From assembly GCF_000735345.1 (NCBI RefSeq), contig NZ_JMPJ01000071.1:1-64000 (forward strand): a stretch of 64,000 bases of DNA. Direction: 5' to 3'. The notes under the pieces are model-generated. The model made no database searches. It was given only the letters and a program-made list of their open reading frames with translations, and was not told the origin of the DNA. The DNA comes from Ewingella americana ATCC 33852. Its GTDB lineage: Bacteria > Pseudomonadota > Gammaproteobacteria > Enterobacterales > Enterobacteriaceae. This document shows, one piece after another, positions 49,922 through 62,222 of the stretch (its first letter is position 1; every line of letters begins with the position of its first letter). Made by a program: the position numbers and the translations under genes.

Positions 49922-49937
49922 ACGCAATCGTATACTA
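49922..49937. promoter_or_regulatory. PurR-like operator upstream of purA
   Basis: ACGCAATC-GTATACTA matches the PurR consensus ANGCAANCGNTTNCNT at all but two defined positions. It lies 66 bases before the purA start, and purA belongs to the PurR regulon in E. coli. Confidence 0.6.
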
Positions 49938-49969
49938 AAAGTGCTGGAAACCACGGATTGAGATGTTAG

Positions 49970-51301
<1,332 letters not shown>

Positions 51302-51339
51302 CAGCCCGGCTGTCTGCTGCTAACGCCGCAATGAAATCC

Positions 51340-51365
51340 AAACCGGGCCTTGTGCCCGGTTTTGT
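51340..51365 (+). terminator. purA terminator
   Basis: The stem aaccgggc/gcccggtt has a five-base loop and is followed by a T-rich run (ttttgttgt), about 40 bases after the purA stop. Confidence 0.82.
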
Positions 51366-51551
51366 TGTATATAGCAAAGTTTTTCTGCCCGCCTATGCTT
51401 GTGTACTTCTCATAAACCATCCACTATCTAAATGATTAGCCGCGAACTTCATCGCTGGTTTATCATCAACACGCTAATTTAAATAATCTTCTTAACCCTG
51501 TTGTCATCGTCGAAAGAGAAAGAACGGGTAAACTACTACCCAGAGGTATGT

Positions 51552-51977
51552 GTGCAGTTAACGAGTTTTACTGATTATGGTTTGCGGGCACTGATTTACA
51601 TGGCGGCACTGCCAGACGATCAGATGACCAATATTTCACAGGTCACCGAGGTATATGGTGTATCGCGTAACCACATGGTGAAAATCATCAATCAGTTAAG
51701 CCGGGCTGGATTGGTCACAGCCGTGCGGGGTAAGAACGGTGGGATTAAGCTGGGTAAGCCAGCCGAAACTATCCTTATTGGCGACGTTGTGCGTGAACTT
51801 GAACCTTTGACGCTGGTGAATTGCGCCCAAGACTTCTGCCACATCACGCCAGCGTGCCGACTTAAGCAGGTATTACACACTGCTGTAGAACATTTTCTTG
51901 ATGAGCTGAATCAATACACTTTGGCTGACATGGTCAAAGACAATTCATCGCTCTACAAATTATTGCTTGTTGAATGA
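51552..51977 (+). CDS. nsrR: nitric-oxide-sensing repressor NsrR
   Basis: A 141-residue Rrf2-family repressor with an NO-sensitive iron-sulfur cluster that controls hmp, ytfE and other NO-defence genes. The GTG at 51552 gives exactly the E. coli length and follows agagg by five bases. The frame open to 51501 would add 17 non-conserved residues. The winged helix is at about 2-80 and the cluster cysteines lie in [13 protein letters not shown] near residues 91-103. rnr follows after 41 bases, the conserved nsrR-rnr-rlmB order. Confidence 0.97.
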   Translation: MQLTSFTDYGLRALIYMAALPDDQMTNISQVTEVYGVSRNHMVKIINQLSRAGLVTAVRGKNGGIKLGKPAETILIGDVVRELEPLTLVNCAQDFCHITPACRLKQVLHTAVEHFLDELNQYTLADMVKDNSSLYKLLLVE

Positions 51978-52018
51978 AAGAGCTTCAACAAACTGCTGAT
52001 GACAACGGAGGAACCGCT

Positions 52019-54562
52019 ATGTCACAAGATCCATTCCTGGAACGAGAAGCAGAGAAATACGAATCACCTATTCCTAGTCGTGAATTTATTCTTGAACACC
52101 TCGCTAAACGTGAAACCCCTGCCAGCCGTGAAGAACTCGGCAATGAACTGAATTTATCCGGCGAAGAAGCGCTGGAGGCACTGCGCCGCCGTCTGCGCGC
52201 CATGGAGCGTGATGGGCAACTGGTCTTCACCCGCCGCCAGTGCTACGCGCTGCCAGAGCGTCTGGACCTGCTGAAAGGCACGGTCATTGGTCACCGCGAC
52301 GGTTACGGCTTCTTACGCCTCGAAGGTGTGAAAAAGGATGACGTTTACCTCTCTGCCGAACAGATGAAAATGTGTATCCACGGCGACGTGGTGCTGGCGC
52401 AGCCTATCGGCACTGACCGTAAAGGCCGTCGCGAAGCCCGCATCGTGCGCGTGGTGGTACCAAAAACCAGCCAAATCGTCGGCCGCTACTTCACCGACGC
52501 CGGTGCAGGCTTTGTGGTGCCGGACGACAGCCGTTTAAGCTTCGATATCCTGATCCCAGCCGATGCCATTAACGGCGCGCGCATGGGTTATATGGTGGTG
52601 GTCGAGCTGACCCAGCGCCCGACTCGCCGCACCAAAGCCGTGGGTAAAATTGTCGAAGTGCTGGGCGACAAGATGGGCACCAGCATGGCGGTGGATATCG
52701 CGCTGCGTACTCATGAAATCCCTCACGTCTGGCCGCCGCAGGTACTCAAGCAAGTTGAAGGCTTGAGCGAGCAGGTGCCGGAAGAGGCCAAAAAAGGCCG
52801 CGTCGATTTACGCAAATTGCCGCTGGTTACCATTGATGGCGAAGACGCCCGCGACTTCGATGACGCCGTTTACTGCGAGAAAAAACGCGGTGGCGGTTGG
52901 CGTCTCTGGGTGGCCATCGCCGACGTAAGCTATTACGTGCGTCATGGCACCGCGCTGGACGACGAAGCCCGCAGCCGCGCGACCTCTGTCTACTTCCCGT
53001 CGCAGGTTGTGCCAATGCTGCCGGAAGTGCTGTCCAACGGCCTGTGCTCGCTCAACCCGCAGGTTGACCGTCTGTGCATGGTCTGCGAGATGACTATCTC
53101 GGCGCAGGGCAAGCTCACTGGCTCGAAATTCTATGAAGCGGTGATGAGCTCCCACGCTCGCCTGACTTACAACAAAGTTTGGCGCATTATCGACGGCGAC
53201 GAAGAGCTGCGCGAGCAGTACAGCCCGCTGGTGAAACACCTGCAAGAGCTGCACACCATGTACAAAGTGCTGGATCAGGCGCGTGCAGAGCGTGGCGGTA
53301 TCGCCTTCGAAACCGAAGAAGCCAAGTTTATCTTCAACGCCGAGCGCCGTATCGAGCGCGTCGAGCCGACCGTGCGTAACGATGCGCACAAACTGATCGA
53401 AGAGTGCATGATTCTGGCGAACATCGCCGCTGCGCGCTTTGTTGAGAAGCACAATGAGCCCGCGCTGTTCCGCGTTCACGACCGTCCGAGCGACGACCAC
53501 ATCTCCGCGCTGAAAAGCGTGCTGGGTGAGTTAGGTCTGGTGATGGGCGGCGGCATGAAGCCTGAGCCGAAAGATTACGCGCAAATCATGGATGAGCTGG
53601 CGGATCGCCCTGACCGTGAAATGCTGCAAACCATGCTGCTGCGTTCTATGAAGCAGGCGATTTATGACCCGGAAAACCGCGGTCACTTCGGTCTGGCGCT
53701 GCAATCTTATGGTCACTTCACGTCGCCAATTCGTCGCTACCCTGACTTGGCGCTGCACCGTGCGATCAAGTACCTGCTGGCGAAAGAGCACGGCACGCTG
53801 AAAGACCGCTGGACGCCAACCGGCGGCTGGCACAGTGATTACGAAGACATGCTGCAACTGGGCGAGCACTGCTCGATGGCCGAGCGCCGTGCTGATGAAG
53901 CAACGCGTAACGTCGCCGACTGGCTGAAGTGTGACTTCATGCAAGACCACGTGGGCGAAGTGTTTAACGGCATTATCGCCAGCGTCACCGGCTTCGGCTT
54001 CTTCGTGCGTCTCAACGACTTGTTCATCGACGGGCTGGTTCACGTTTCCACGCTGGATAACGACTACTACCGTTACGACAACATTGGTCAGCGCTTGATT
54101 GGTGAGTCTTCCGGCATGGTTTATCGCTTGGGCGACACGGTTGAAATCCGCGTTGAAGCTGTTCACATGGACGAGCGCAAAATCGACTTTGCTCTGGTTT
54201 CCAGCACTCGCAAACCACGTGGTGAAGGTAAAACTGCCCGCGATCGTGCGAAGAAACCGGGTGAACGCGCCATGCGCCCAACTGGCCCGGCCAACGGCGG
54301 TCGCCGCCGTACTGGCAAGAAAGGGGTGAACTTCGAGCCGGACAGCGCCTTCCGTAAAGAAGATGGCAAGCCAGCAAAAGCTTCCCGTTCGAAAAAAGCC
54401 GCTAAAGATGCCGCTGTGGCGCCAGTAGCTAAAGCGGCCGTTAAAGGTACGACGGGCAAAGACGGTAAGCCGAAGAAGGCCAAAAAGCCTTCTGAGAAGA
54501 CGCAGAAGATTGCCGCGGCCACCAAAGCCAAGCGCGCAAAGAAAAAGCAGTCTGACAGCTAG
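52019..54562 (+). CDS. rnr: ribonuclease R
   Basis: A processive 3'-5' exoribonuclease able to degrade structured RNA, important in the cold and in stationary phase (E. coli 813, here 847). The start at 52019 follows ggagg by eight bases. Order: N-terminal helix-turn-helix region (about 20-80), two cold-shock domains, the RNB catalytic domain with [14 protein letters not shown] near residue 275, an S1 domain (about 640-725), and a long Lys/Ala-rich tail (about 730-847). That tail is some 30 residues longer than in E. coli and probably binds ribosomes or RNA. Confidence 0.97.
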   Translation: MSQDPFLEREAEKYESPIPSREFILEHLAKRETPASREELGNELNLSGEEALEALRRRLRAMERDGQLVFTRRQCYALPERLDLLKGTVIGHRDGYGFLRLEGVKKDDVYLSAEQMKMCIHGDVVLAQPIGTDRKGRREARIVRVVVPKTSQIVGRYFTDAGAGFVVPDDSRLSFDILIPADAINGARMGYMVVVELTQRPTRRTKAVGKIVEVLGDKMGTSMAVDIALRTHEIPHVWPPQVLKQVEGLSEQVPEEAKKGRVDLRKLPLVTIDGEDARDFDDAVYCEKKRGGGWRLWVAIADVSYYVRHGTALDDEARSRATSVYFPSQVVPMLPEVLSNGLCSLNPQVDRLCMVCEMTISAQGKLTGSKFYEAVMSSHARLTYNKVWRIIDGDEELREQYSPLVKHLQELHTMYKVLDQARAERGGIAFETEEAKFIFNAERRIERVEPTVRNDAHKLIEECMILANIAAARFVEKHNEPALFRVHDRPSDDHISALKSVLGELGLVMGGGMKPEPKDYAQIMDELADRPDREMLQTMLLRSMKQAIYDPENRGHFGLALQSYGHFTSPIRRYPDLALHRAIKYLLAKEHGTLKDRWTPTGGWHSDYEDMLQLGEHCSMAERRADEATRNVADWLKCDFMQDHVGEVFNGIIASVTGFGFFVRLNDLFIDGLVHVSTLDNDYYRYDNIGQRLIGESSGMVYRLGDTVEIRVEAVHMDERKIDFALVSSTRKPRGEGKTARDRAKKPGERAMRPTGPANGGRRRTGKKGVNFEPDSAFRKEDGKPAKASRSKKAAKDAAVAPVAKAAVKGTTGKDGKPKKAKKPSEKTQKIAAATKAKRAKKKQSDS

Positions 54563-54605
54563 CCGGACGGGTGATAGAATCGCCCGCAACCTTGTTTAAT
54601 GTTTC

Positions 54606-54631
54606 ATTGCGGACAGCATGCTGTCCGCAAT
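54606..54631. promoter_or_regulatory. perfect 26-bp palindrome upstream of rlmB
   Basis: The half site attgcggacagca is followed directly by its exact reverse complement, with no spacer. It sits in the rnr-rlmB spacer, ending 18 bases before the rlmB start. In RNA it would form a hairpin of about 11 bp. A T-rich stretch (ttctatttta) follows, so partial termination or RNA processing is possible, as is a protein operator. Confidence 0.7.
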
Positions 54632-54649
54632 TCTATTTTAAAGAGCATC

Positions 54650-55390
54650 ATGAGCGAAATTATCTACGGTATTCACTCCGTTAAAGCCTTACTCGACAAC
54701 GATCCGCAGCGCTTTCTGGAAGTTTTCATCCTGAAAGGCCGTGACGACAAACGCCTCAAACCCCTGATTGATGAGCTGGAAGCCAGCGGCATCGTGATTC
54801 AGGTGGCAAACCGTCAATGGCTGGATGAGAAGTCCGAAGGTGCTGTGCATCAGGGCATTATTGCCCGCGTGCGCGAAGGGCGTCAGTATCAGGAGAATGA
54901 TCTTCCTGCGCTGCTCGAAAGCCTCGACAGCCCATTCCTGCTGGTGCTGGACGGCGTGACTGACCCGCATAACCTCGGCGCTTGCCTGCGTACCGCAGAC
55001 GCGGCGGGGGTTCACGCGGTGATCGTTCCTCGTGACCGTTCTGCCAAGCTGAACGCCACGGCGAAGAAAGTCGCCAGCGGCGCGGCAGAGAACGTGCCGT
55101 TAATCAACGTGACCAATCTGGCGCGCACCCTGCGCGTGTTGCAGGAGCACAATGTGTGGATCGTCGGCACCGCCGGTGAAGCTGACCACAACCTGTACCA
55201 GAGCAAAATGACCGGCCCAATGGCGTTGGTGATGGGTGCAGAAGGCGAAGGTATGCGCCGCCTGACTCGCGAACACTGCGACGAGCTGATCAGCATTCCA
55301 ATGGCGGGTTCTGTCTCTTCTCTGAACGTGTCAGTAGCGACCGGCGTCTGCCTGTTCGAAGCCGTGCGCCAGCGCGCGCTTAAAGCCTAA
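54650..55390 (+). CDS. rlmB: 23S rRNA (guanosine-2251-2'-O)-methyltransferase
   Basis: Methylates G2251 in the P-loop of 23S rRNA. It is a SpoU-family enzyme with a knotted fold (E. coli 243, here 246). The N-terminal substrate-binding domain starts [20 protein letters not shown] motifs are [21 protein letters not shown] (motif 1), MGAEGEGM (motif 2) and [20 protein letters not shown] (motif 3). The start at 54650 is chosen for conservation, and the frame to 54599 would span the palindrome. Confidence 0.97.
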   Translation: MSEIIYGIHSVKALLDNDPQRFLEVFILKGRDDKRLKPLIDELEASGIVIQVANRQWLDEKSEGAVHQGIIARVREGRQYQENDLPALLESLDSPFLLVLDGVTDPHNLGACLRTADAAGVHAVIVPRDRSAKLNATAKKVASGAAENVPLINVTNLARTLRVLQEHNVWIVGTAGEADHNLYQSKMTGPMALVMGAEGEGMRRLTREHCDELISIPMAGSVSSLNVSVATGVCLFEAVRQRALKA

Positions 55391-55416
55391 TCCTTCGGGT
55401 TAAGCCTTTGATATGT

Positions 55417-55445
55417 AAACGGGAGCCAACAGGCTCCCGTTTTGC
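55417..55445 (+). terminator. rlmB terminator
   Basis: The stem acgggagcc/ggctcccgt has a four-base loop and is followed by TTTT, about 30 bases after the rlmB stop. Confidence 0.8.
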
Positions 55446-55542
55446 ATTCCCGCCTTTGTGATCCACTCGCCTGTTAATTCCCCGATTTTTACCATACTTG
55501 ATCTCATCACGACGTGGTCCTTTAACAGTCATGGAGAACATT

Positions 55543-57174
55543 ATGGACTGGCAAACCCATCGAGTTTTTAATCAGCCGAAGCCGCTCAATAACAGCAATT
55601 TATTCCTTTCTGACTCCCCCCTGCGTGAAGCGGTGAACCGGCACCATGCTGGCTGGGACGCCGACGTGCTGGCTTCCCTTGGGCAACAGCTGGGGTCGGC
55701 GGAGTCGCTGGAGCTGGGGCGATTGGCGAATGTAAACCCGCCAGAGCTGCTGCGCTATGACCCGACCGGCGAGCGGCTGGACGAGGTGCGTTTTCACCCC
55801 GCGTGGCACCTGCTGATGCAAGGGTTGATTGCCAACCGGGTGCATAACTTGCCGTGGGAAGACGAAGCGCGGATTGGCTCCTCGGTGGCACGCGCGGCGC
55901 GTTTCCTGCTGCACGCGCAGGTCGAGGCAGGCACGCTCTGCCCCATCACCATGACCTTTGGCGCCATCCCGCTGCTCAAGAAGACCCTGCCCGCCGAATT
56001 CAAACAGTGGCTCACGCCGCTGCTTTCCGACCGCTATGACCCTCATTTGCTGCCCGGCGACCAGAAGAAGGGCGTGCTGATTGGCATGGGGATGACCGAA
56101 AAGCAGGGCGGCTCGGACGTGCTGAGCAACACCACCAAGGCGACGCCGCTGGCTTCGCGTGGCCCCGGCGAAGCTTATCGGCTGGTAGGCCATAAGTGGT
56201 TTTTCTCCGTGCCGCAGAGTGACGCTCACTTGGTGCTGGCCCAAGCCGACGGCGGGCTGTCGTGCTTCTTCCTGCCTCGTGTATTGCCGGACGGGCAGCG
56301 CAACGCCGTGCGCATCGAGCGCCTAAAAGACAAGCTGGGCAATCGCTCCAACGCCAGCAGCGAGGTGGAGTTCCAAAACGCCACCGGCTGGCTGCTGGGG
56401 GAGGAGGGCGACGGCGTGCGGCATATCCTCAAGATGGGCGGCCAGACGCGTTTCGACTGCGCCTTGGGCAGCCACGGCATGATGCGCCGGGCGCTGTCGG
56501 TTTCGCTTTACCACCTCTTCCAGCGTCAGGCGTTTGGTAAGTCGCTGGTGGATCAGCCGATTATGCGCCAAGTGGTGAGCCGCATGGCGCTGCGCCTTGA
56601 GGGGCAAACTCAAATTCTGCTGCGACTGGCGGCGGCCAGCGGCGCGACGGACAGTGTCAGCGAGCAGGTGCTGTATCGCCTGTTGACGCCCGCGGCCAAG
56701 TTTGAAGTGTGCCGACAGGGCATGCCTTTTGTGGCCGAAGCCATGGAGACGCTGGGCGGCGTGGGGTATTGCGAAGAGAACGAGCTGCCGCGCCTGTATC
56801 GCGAGATGCCGGTCAACAGCATTTGGGAAGGCTCGGGCAATATCATGTGCCTCGACGTGCTGAGAACCTTGAAGAAAGTGCCCGACAGCGGCGAGCTTGT
56901 GCAGCAGGTTTTACATCAGGTTCGCGGGCAGAATCGCTGGTTTGACCGCGCGGCCCGGCAGTTGCTGCAAAGGCTGCGTTCGCCGGAGGAAGCGCAGGCG
57001 CGCAGGCTGACTTCTCAGCTATTTAATCTGTTTGCCGGTGCGCAGATGCTGGAGTTTGCTCCGCCGCCGATTGCCGACGCTTGGTGCCAAATGACCTTAG
57101 ACGAGCGCGGCGAAAGCCTGCTGCCAGAGCGCCTGTGCCAGCAGTTGCTTAACCGCGCGATTGGGGCGGAGTAG
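55543..57174 (+). CDS. aidB: acyl-CoA dehydrogenase-like protein AidB
   Basis: A 543-residue flavoprotein of the acyl-CoA dehydrogenase family induced by alkylating agents in E. coli (541 residues). It binds DNA through its C-terminal region and is thought to protect or deactivate alkylating compounds. The ATG at 55543 (MDWQTHRVFNQPKPLNNSN) follows ggaga. Conserved blocks include MGMTEKQGGSDVLSNTT near residue 180, GHKWFFSVPQSDAHLVL near 210 and GGVGYCEENELPRLYREMPV near 405. Its stop is three bases from the stop of the convergent lipoprotein gene. Confidence 0.96.
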   Translation: MDWQTHRVFNQPKPLNNSNLFLSDSPLREAVNRHHAGWDADVLASLGQQLGSAESLELGRLANVNPPELLRYDPTGERLDEVRFHPAWHLLMQGLIANRVHNLPWEDEARIGSSVARAARFLLHAQVEAGTLCPITMTFGAIPLLKKTLPAEFKQWLTPLLSDRYDPHLLPGDQKKGVLIGMGMTEKQGGSDVLSNTTKATPLASRGPGEAYRLVGHKWFFSVPQSDAHLVLAQADGGLSCFFLPRVLPDGQRNAVRIERLKDKLGNRSNASSEVEFQNATGWLLGEEGDGVRHILKMGGQTRFDCALGSHGMMRRALSVSLYHLFQRQAFGKSLVDQPIMRQVVSRMALRLEGQTQILLRLAAASGATDSVSEQVLYRLLTPAAKFEVCRQGMPFVAEAMETLGGVGYCEENELPRLYREMPVNSIWEGSGNIMCLDVLRTLKKVPDSGELVQQVLHQVRGQNRWFDRAARQLLQRLRSPEEAQARRLTSQLFNLFAGAQMLEFAPPPIADAWCQMTLDERGESLLPERLCQQLLNRAIGAE

Positions 57175-57177
57175 CTT

Positions 57178-57486
57178 TTAACGGTAAAGAATGGCCTGCG
57201 AGTACCAGCGGCCCGGCACGATGGTTTCGCTGTTAAACATAATCACGTAGTAACGCGCGCCTGCGGCGTCGGCTTTGCGCTGCACGGCGGCTTCGGCGTC
57301 CATCGGGCTGCCAATCGCTTCCACCGTAATGCTGCCCATTTTGGTCAGCGTCGAGGTTTGCGCGCGGGTGATCTCCTGCGCCTTGGCCGTTGGGGCTGGG
57401 GGCGGAACGGGCGTGGTTTGCGTCAGGCTGCTACAGCCGCTGAGCGCGACAACAAAAAGTAGGCAAAGCAGGGAGGGCGTTTTCAT
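57178..57486 (-). CDS. bsmA: DUF1471 (YhcN-type) lipoprotein, BsmA-like
   Basis: A 102-residue lipoprotein resembling E. coli BsmA (YjfO), linked to biofilm stress tolerance. The start at 57486 gives a lipoprotein signal with lipobox LSGC (cysteine near 18). The frame open to 57555 would add 23 residues before it. The C-terminal DUF1471 domain has QEITRAQTSTLTKMGSITV, then KADAAGARYYVI and WYSQAILYR. E. coli also has yjfN between aidB and bsmA, which is missing here. It is convergent with aidB with a three-base gap. Confidence 0.88.
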   Translation of the reverse strand: MKTPSLLCLLFVVALSGCSSLTQTTPVPPPAPTAKAQEITRAQTSTLTKMGSITVEAIGSPMDAEAAVQRKADAAGARYYVIMFNSETIVPGRWYSQAILYR

Positions 57487-57582
57487 TGGAATGTCCAAAA
57501 TATCGGCGATAGCCTCAGTGTAGCGCTTCGCCGAGGAATCTGGCGAGAGGCTCAACGCCGCCCCTCGCCACAGATCGCACTT

Positions 57583-59535
57583 TTAGGAGCTTATCTTGAA
57601 CAGGCTGACCACCCGCGACAGGTGCTGACCCTGCTCGCTGAGCGACTCGGTGGTCTGGTGAGAATGCTCAACTAGCATGGCGTTCTCCTGCGTGGCTTTG
57701 CCAATCTGCATAATCGCCACATTGACTTGGGAAATGCCCGCCGACTGTTCGTGAGAAGCCACGTCAATGTCATGCATCAGCGCGCTCACTTGGCGAATGC
57801 CCTGCAAGATGTCGCTCATGGTGGCCTGCGTTTTACGCGCGCTGTGCTGGCCGTCGTCGACCTTCTGCAATGAGTCGTTAACCAGCGTTTCAATCTCTTT
57901 TACGGCATTGGAGCTGCGCTGCGCCAGAGCACGAACCTCGGCGGCGACCACGGCAAACCCGCGACCCTGCTCGCCCGCGCGAGCAGCTTCTACTGCGGCA
58001 TTCAGCGCCAGAATATTGGTCTGGAAGGCGATGCTTTCGATAACCGTGGTGATATCCGCAATGCGTTTCGACGAGTGCTCAATGGCCGCCATGCTTTCTG
58101 CCGACTGCCTGACGGCATCTTCACCCGCCGTGGCGGCATCTGCCGTCTGCTGCACCAGTCGCGCCGCCTGAGAGGCGTTGTCGGCGTTGTGCTGCACATT
58201 GCCGGTGATCTGCTCCATGCTGACCGAGGTTTCTTCCAGACTGCTGGCCTGAGTGCCAATCTGCTGGGTGATGCGCCCGCCGTTGGTGGCCAGACTTTGA
58301 GTGCTTTCGCTCACTTCGACCGACACCTGACGCACTTCGGCGACGATTTTCTCCAGCCCGCTGCCAATGCCGTCAATGGCATTCATCAACGCGCCAATCT
58401 CATCGATCCGCTGCGTCTCGGCCCGCGCCAGCAAGTTACCGCTGGCATACTGCTCGGCGATTTTCACCACCTGATTCAACGGCTGGCTCACCATTCTTTT
58501 GGTCAGCCAGACAAACAGCACGGCGAAGGCGACGAGGGCCAGCAGGCTGATGACGATAAACTGGTTGCGCGTCTGATCGACCTTTTCGACCAGACTGTCT
58601 CTGTCGGTGGTGCCCGCCACAATCCAGTGCCACTCCGGGATGCTGGTGTAGACCATAAATTGCGCACGATGGTTTTCGGTGTCGGTATATTCCTGCTCGC
58701 CGTGCTGCTGGCTAATCACCTTTTGCAGCATGCCTTCTGGCCACGACGGGCGCTGGCCTTCGCGATGCGCATCAATCAGGTAGTTGCCCTGGTTTTCCCC
58801 CTCGGCGCTGTTGAGCGCGAAAAATGCTCCTTTGGTGCCAATGCGTTTGGCGAGGATCTTGCTGCGCATATCGGCGAATTGTTTGGTGATATCCACGCCG
58901 ACAAACAGAATGCCAATCACGCCGCCCTGCGCATCGCGCACTGGCTGGTACTTGGTGATGTACTGCTTGCCGAACAGCGTCGCCAGCCCGCTGAAGGTCT
59001 GGCCCGCCATAATTTGCCGATAGGCCGGGGCGGTGGGGTCAAGCAGCGTGCCGATAGCGCGGGTGCCATCCTGCTTTTTCAGCGAGGTAGTTATGCGGAT
59101 AAAGTCATTGCCGCGCCGGGCGAAAATAGTCGAAATCGCGCCAGTGCGCTCGAGGAAGTCGTCCGGCAGCTGAGTATTAAGATTGAGCACTTGCCCACCC
59201 GCCTTCAGGGTTGGCGTGGTTTGGTCACCGACCTTCAGGGTATTTTGGCTATCAAGTTCAAAATCGGAGGGAAGGAAGCGGCTGAAAAGGCGAGTGTAGC
59301 TGTCGACCTGCGCGTTCAGGCTATTGTTATAGATTTCAATCATATCCGTCACGCCAGCGACTTGTTCATTAATCGCCTGTATCGCTAACGTGTTGATTTG
59401 CTTGCCCGCTGATTGCGCCAGTGAAAGCGTGATAATAATAAAGAGGATCCCTACCAGTGCCGAAGCGCAGCTGGCGAGCTTGGCGCCAATACTCCAACTG
59501 CGAAAAAAGAAAGGCTTAGCCGTTTGCATGTTCAT
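57583..59535 (-). CDS. methyl-accepting chemotaxis protein (Cache sensor)
   Basis: A 650-residue transmembrane chemoreceptor. Order: TM1 (about 22-42), a large periplasmic Cache-type sensor (about 55-315), TM2 (325-346), HAMP (347-399), methylation helices and the signalling tip with [20 protein letters not shown]. The C terminus ends VVSLFKISS without the NWETF-type pentapeptide used by CheR and CheB, so it probably depends on full-length receptors for adaptation. No other chemotaxis gene is nearby. The E. coli aidB-yjfP region lacks such a gene, so it is a lineage insertion. A candidate FNR site lies about 90 bases upstream. The ligand is unknown. Confidence 0.93.
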   Translation of the reverse strand: MNMQTAKPFFFRSWSIGAKLASCASALVGILFIIITLSLAQSAGKQINTLAIQAINEQVAGVTDMIEIYNNSLNAQVDSYTRLFSRFLPSDFELDSQNTLKVGDQTTPTLKAGGQVLNLNTQLPDDFLERTGAISTIFARRGNDFIRITTSLKKQDGTRAIGTLLDPTAPAYRQIMAGQTFSGLATLFGKQYITKYQPVRDAQGGVIGILFVGVDITKQFADMRSKILAKRIGTKGAFFALNSAEGENQGNYLIDAHREGQRPSWPEGMLQKVISQQHGEQEYTDTENHRAQFMVYTSIPEWHWIVAGTTDRDSLVEKVDQTRNQFIVISLLALVAFAVLFVWLTKRMVSQPLNQVVKIAEQYASGNLLARAETQRIDEIGALMNAIDGIGSGLEKIVAEVRQVSVEVSESTQSLATNGGRITQQIGTQASSLEETSVSMEQITGNVQHNADNASQAARLVQQTADAATAGEDAVRQSAESMAAIEHSSKRIADITTVIESIAFQTNILALNAAVEAARAGEQGRGFAVVAAEVRALAQRSSNAVKEIETLVNDSLQKVDDGQHSARKTQATMSDILQGIRQVSALMHDIDVASHEQSAGISQVNVAIMQIGKATQENAMLVEHSHQTTESLSEQGQHLSRVVSLFKISS

Positions 59536-59592
59536 TTCCGTTTGTTTTTTGAATAGCGCAGTAACGGCTAAAGCTGGGAAATGATTAGTTCC

Positions 59593-59634
59593 ATAATGTA
59601 AGGATTTGTTTCACTAAATTTTGATCTAAATCAT
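59593..59634 (-). promoter_or_regulatory. candidate FNR-dependent promoter of the chemoreceptor gene
   Basis: TTGAT-CTAA-ATCAT at 59621-59634 matches the FNR palindrome at nine of ten positions. On the minus strand a CATTAT -10-like box at 59593-59598 is placed so that the FNR site would be centred at -41.5, the class II activator position. The transcript would have a leader of about 50 bases. Confidence 0.55.
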
Positions 59635-59780
59635 GGAAATTTAGATTTAACTTAATCAGATATTTTATTCTTGGTTATAAATCATGCCAAAAAGCCAGTG
59701 GTAGCTTTCGCTGAGCTGGCTAAAATAGAGGCTTCGCGAAGATTTTCGCCTTATCGCCATTATTTAAGGGAGTGAATCAG

Positions 59781-60530
59781 ATGGTTGAGATGTATCAAGA
59801 GGAGGTGGAAGGCATCCAGCTGGTCCACGCCGTCCCTTCTGGCCAGTACCACACGCTGCTGCCTACCATTTTCTTCTATCACGGTTTTCTCTCTTCAAAA
59901 GAGATTTACTCCTACTTTGGCTACACGCTGGCGAAAGCCGGATATCGGGTGATCCTGCCGGATGCCCAACTGCACGGCGCGCGCGCCGACGGCGATGAGC
60001 CAAAGCGTCTCGCCAGCTTCTGGCGCATTCTGCAAAGCAATGTCGATGAGCTTGAGCTGCTTAAAGAGTCGTTTGTCGCCCGCTCTTTGGCGGACGGCGA
60101 GCGTTTGGCGGTGGCGGGCGTGTCGATGGGCGGCATGACCACGCTGGCGTCGCTGGTGCGCTTCCCGTGGGTGAAAGTGGCGGCCTGCCTGATGGGCTCG
60201 GGCTATTTCTCAACACTGTCTGCCACGCTCTATCCAAATTATCAGCAGGAAGATGCCGAGCAGCTTGCGGCTTTCCGCCAGCATCACGCGCCGCTCCTCA
60301 GCTGGGACGTCAGTGACAAAGTGGCGCAGATTGCCGATCGCCCGCTGTTTATCTGGCATGGCGAGCAAGATGACGTGGTGCCTTTTGCCGACAGCCTGCG
60401 CCTGCGTCAGGAGATTATTGCCAGCGGCCACGGGTCGAATCTGACCTTTGTTGCCGAGCCCGCCGCTACGCATAAAGTCAGCGTTTTTGCGCTCAACGAG
60501 ACACTCGCCTTCTTCGAGCGCCAGCTATAA
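59781..60530 (+). CDS. yjfP: alpha/beta-hydrolase esterase YjfP
   Basis: A 249-residue alpha/beta hydrolase (E. coli YjfP 249), a carboxylesterase with unknown natural substrate. The ATG at 59781 is preferred, because aaggga ends nine bases upstream and abuts the in-frame GTG at 59772. The oxyanion-hole region FYHGFLSS is near residue 34, the nucleophile elbow GVSMGGMTT near 114, and the acid and histidine regions are WHGEQDDVVP and ATHKVS. Confidence 0.94.
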   Translation: MVEMYQEEVEGIQLVHAVPSGQYHTLLPTIFFYHGFLSSKEIYSYFGYTLAKAGYRVILPDAQLHGARADGDEPKRLASFWRILQSNVDELELLKESFVARSLADGERLAVAGVSMGGMTTLASLVRFPWVKVAACLMGSGYFSTLSATLYPNYQQEDAEQLAAFRQHHAPLLSWDVSDKVAQIADRPLFIWHGEQDDVVPFADSLRLRQEIIASGHGSNLTFVAEPAATHKVSVFALNETLAFFERQL

Positions 60531-60639
60531 CACGAGTATTATCAAAGGCTGAGAATTAATCAGCCTTATTCCTTGAGTTTCCCGCTGGCTATACATATAA
60601 TTGCGCGTCATTTTTTCGACCGCACAACAAACACGTTCC

Positions 60640-61094
<455 letters not shown>

Positions 61095-61100
61095 TTGCCC

Positions 61101-61650
<550 letters not shown>

Positions 61651-61677
61651 TCGGCAACTGTCCATTAACGACTTTGA

Positions 61678-62142
<465 letters not shown>

Positions 62143-62159
62143 TAACGCTGAGGTTAACC

Positions 62160-62195
62160 TGTGAGACGCCGGCCTAGTGCCGGCGTTTTGCTTTT
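62160..62195 (+). terminator. terminator of the rpsF operon
   Basis: The stem acgccggc/gccggcgt with a short loop is followed by ttttgcttttt, about 20 bases after rplI. Confidence 0.85.
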
Positions 62196-62222
62196 TAGAG
62201 AAGCAAAAATTGAAAGCGCGAA

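Noticed and set aside
53531-54589. 352-codon antisense frame in rnr
   Set aside because: Lies wholly inside rnr and reflects third-position GC bias. No domain is seen.
58075-59388. 437-codon antisense frame in the chemoreceptor gene
   Set aside because: The receptor reading on the other strand has complete, ordered domains. This frame has none.
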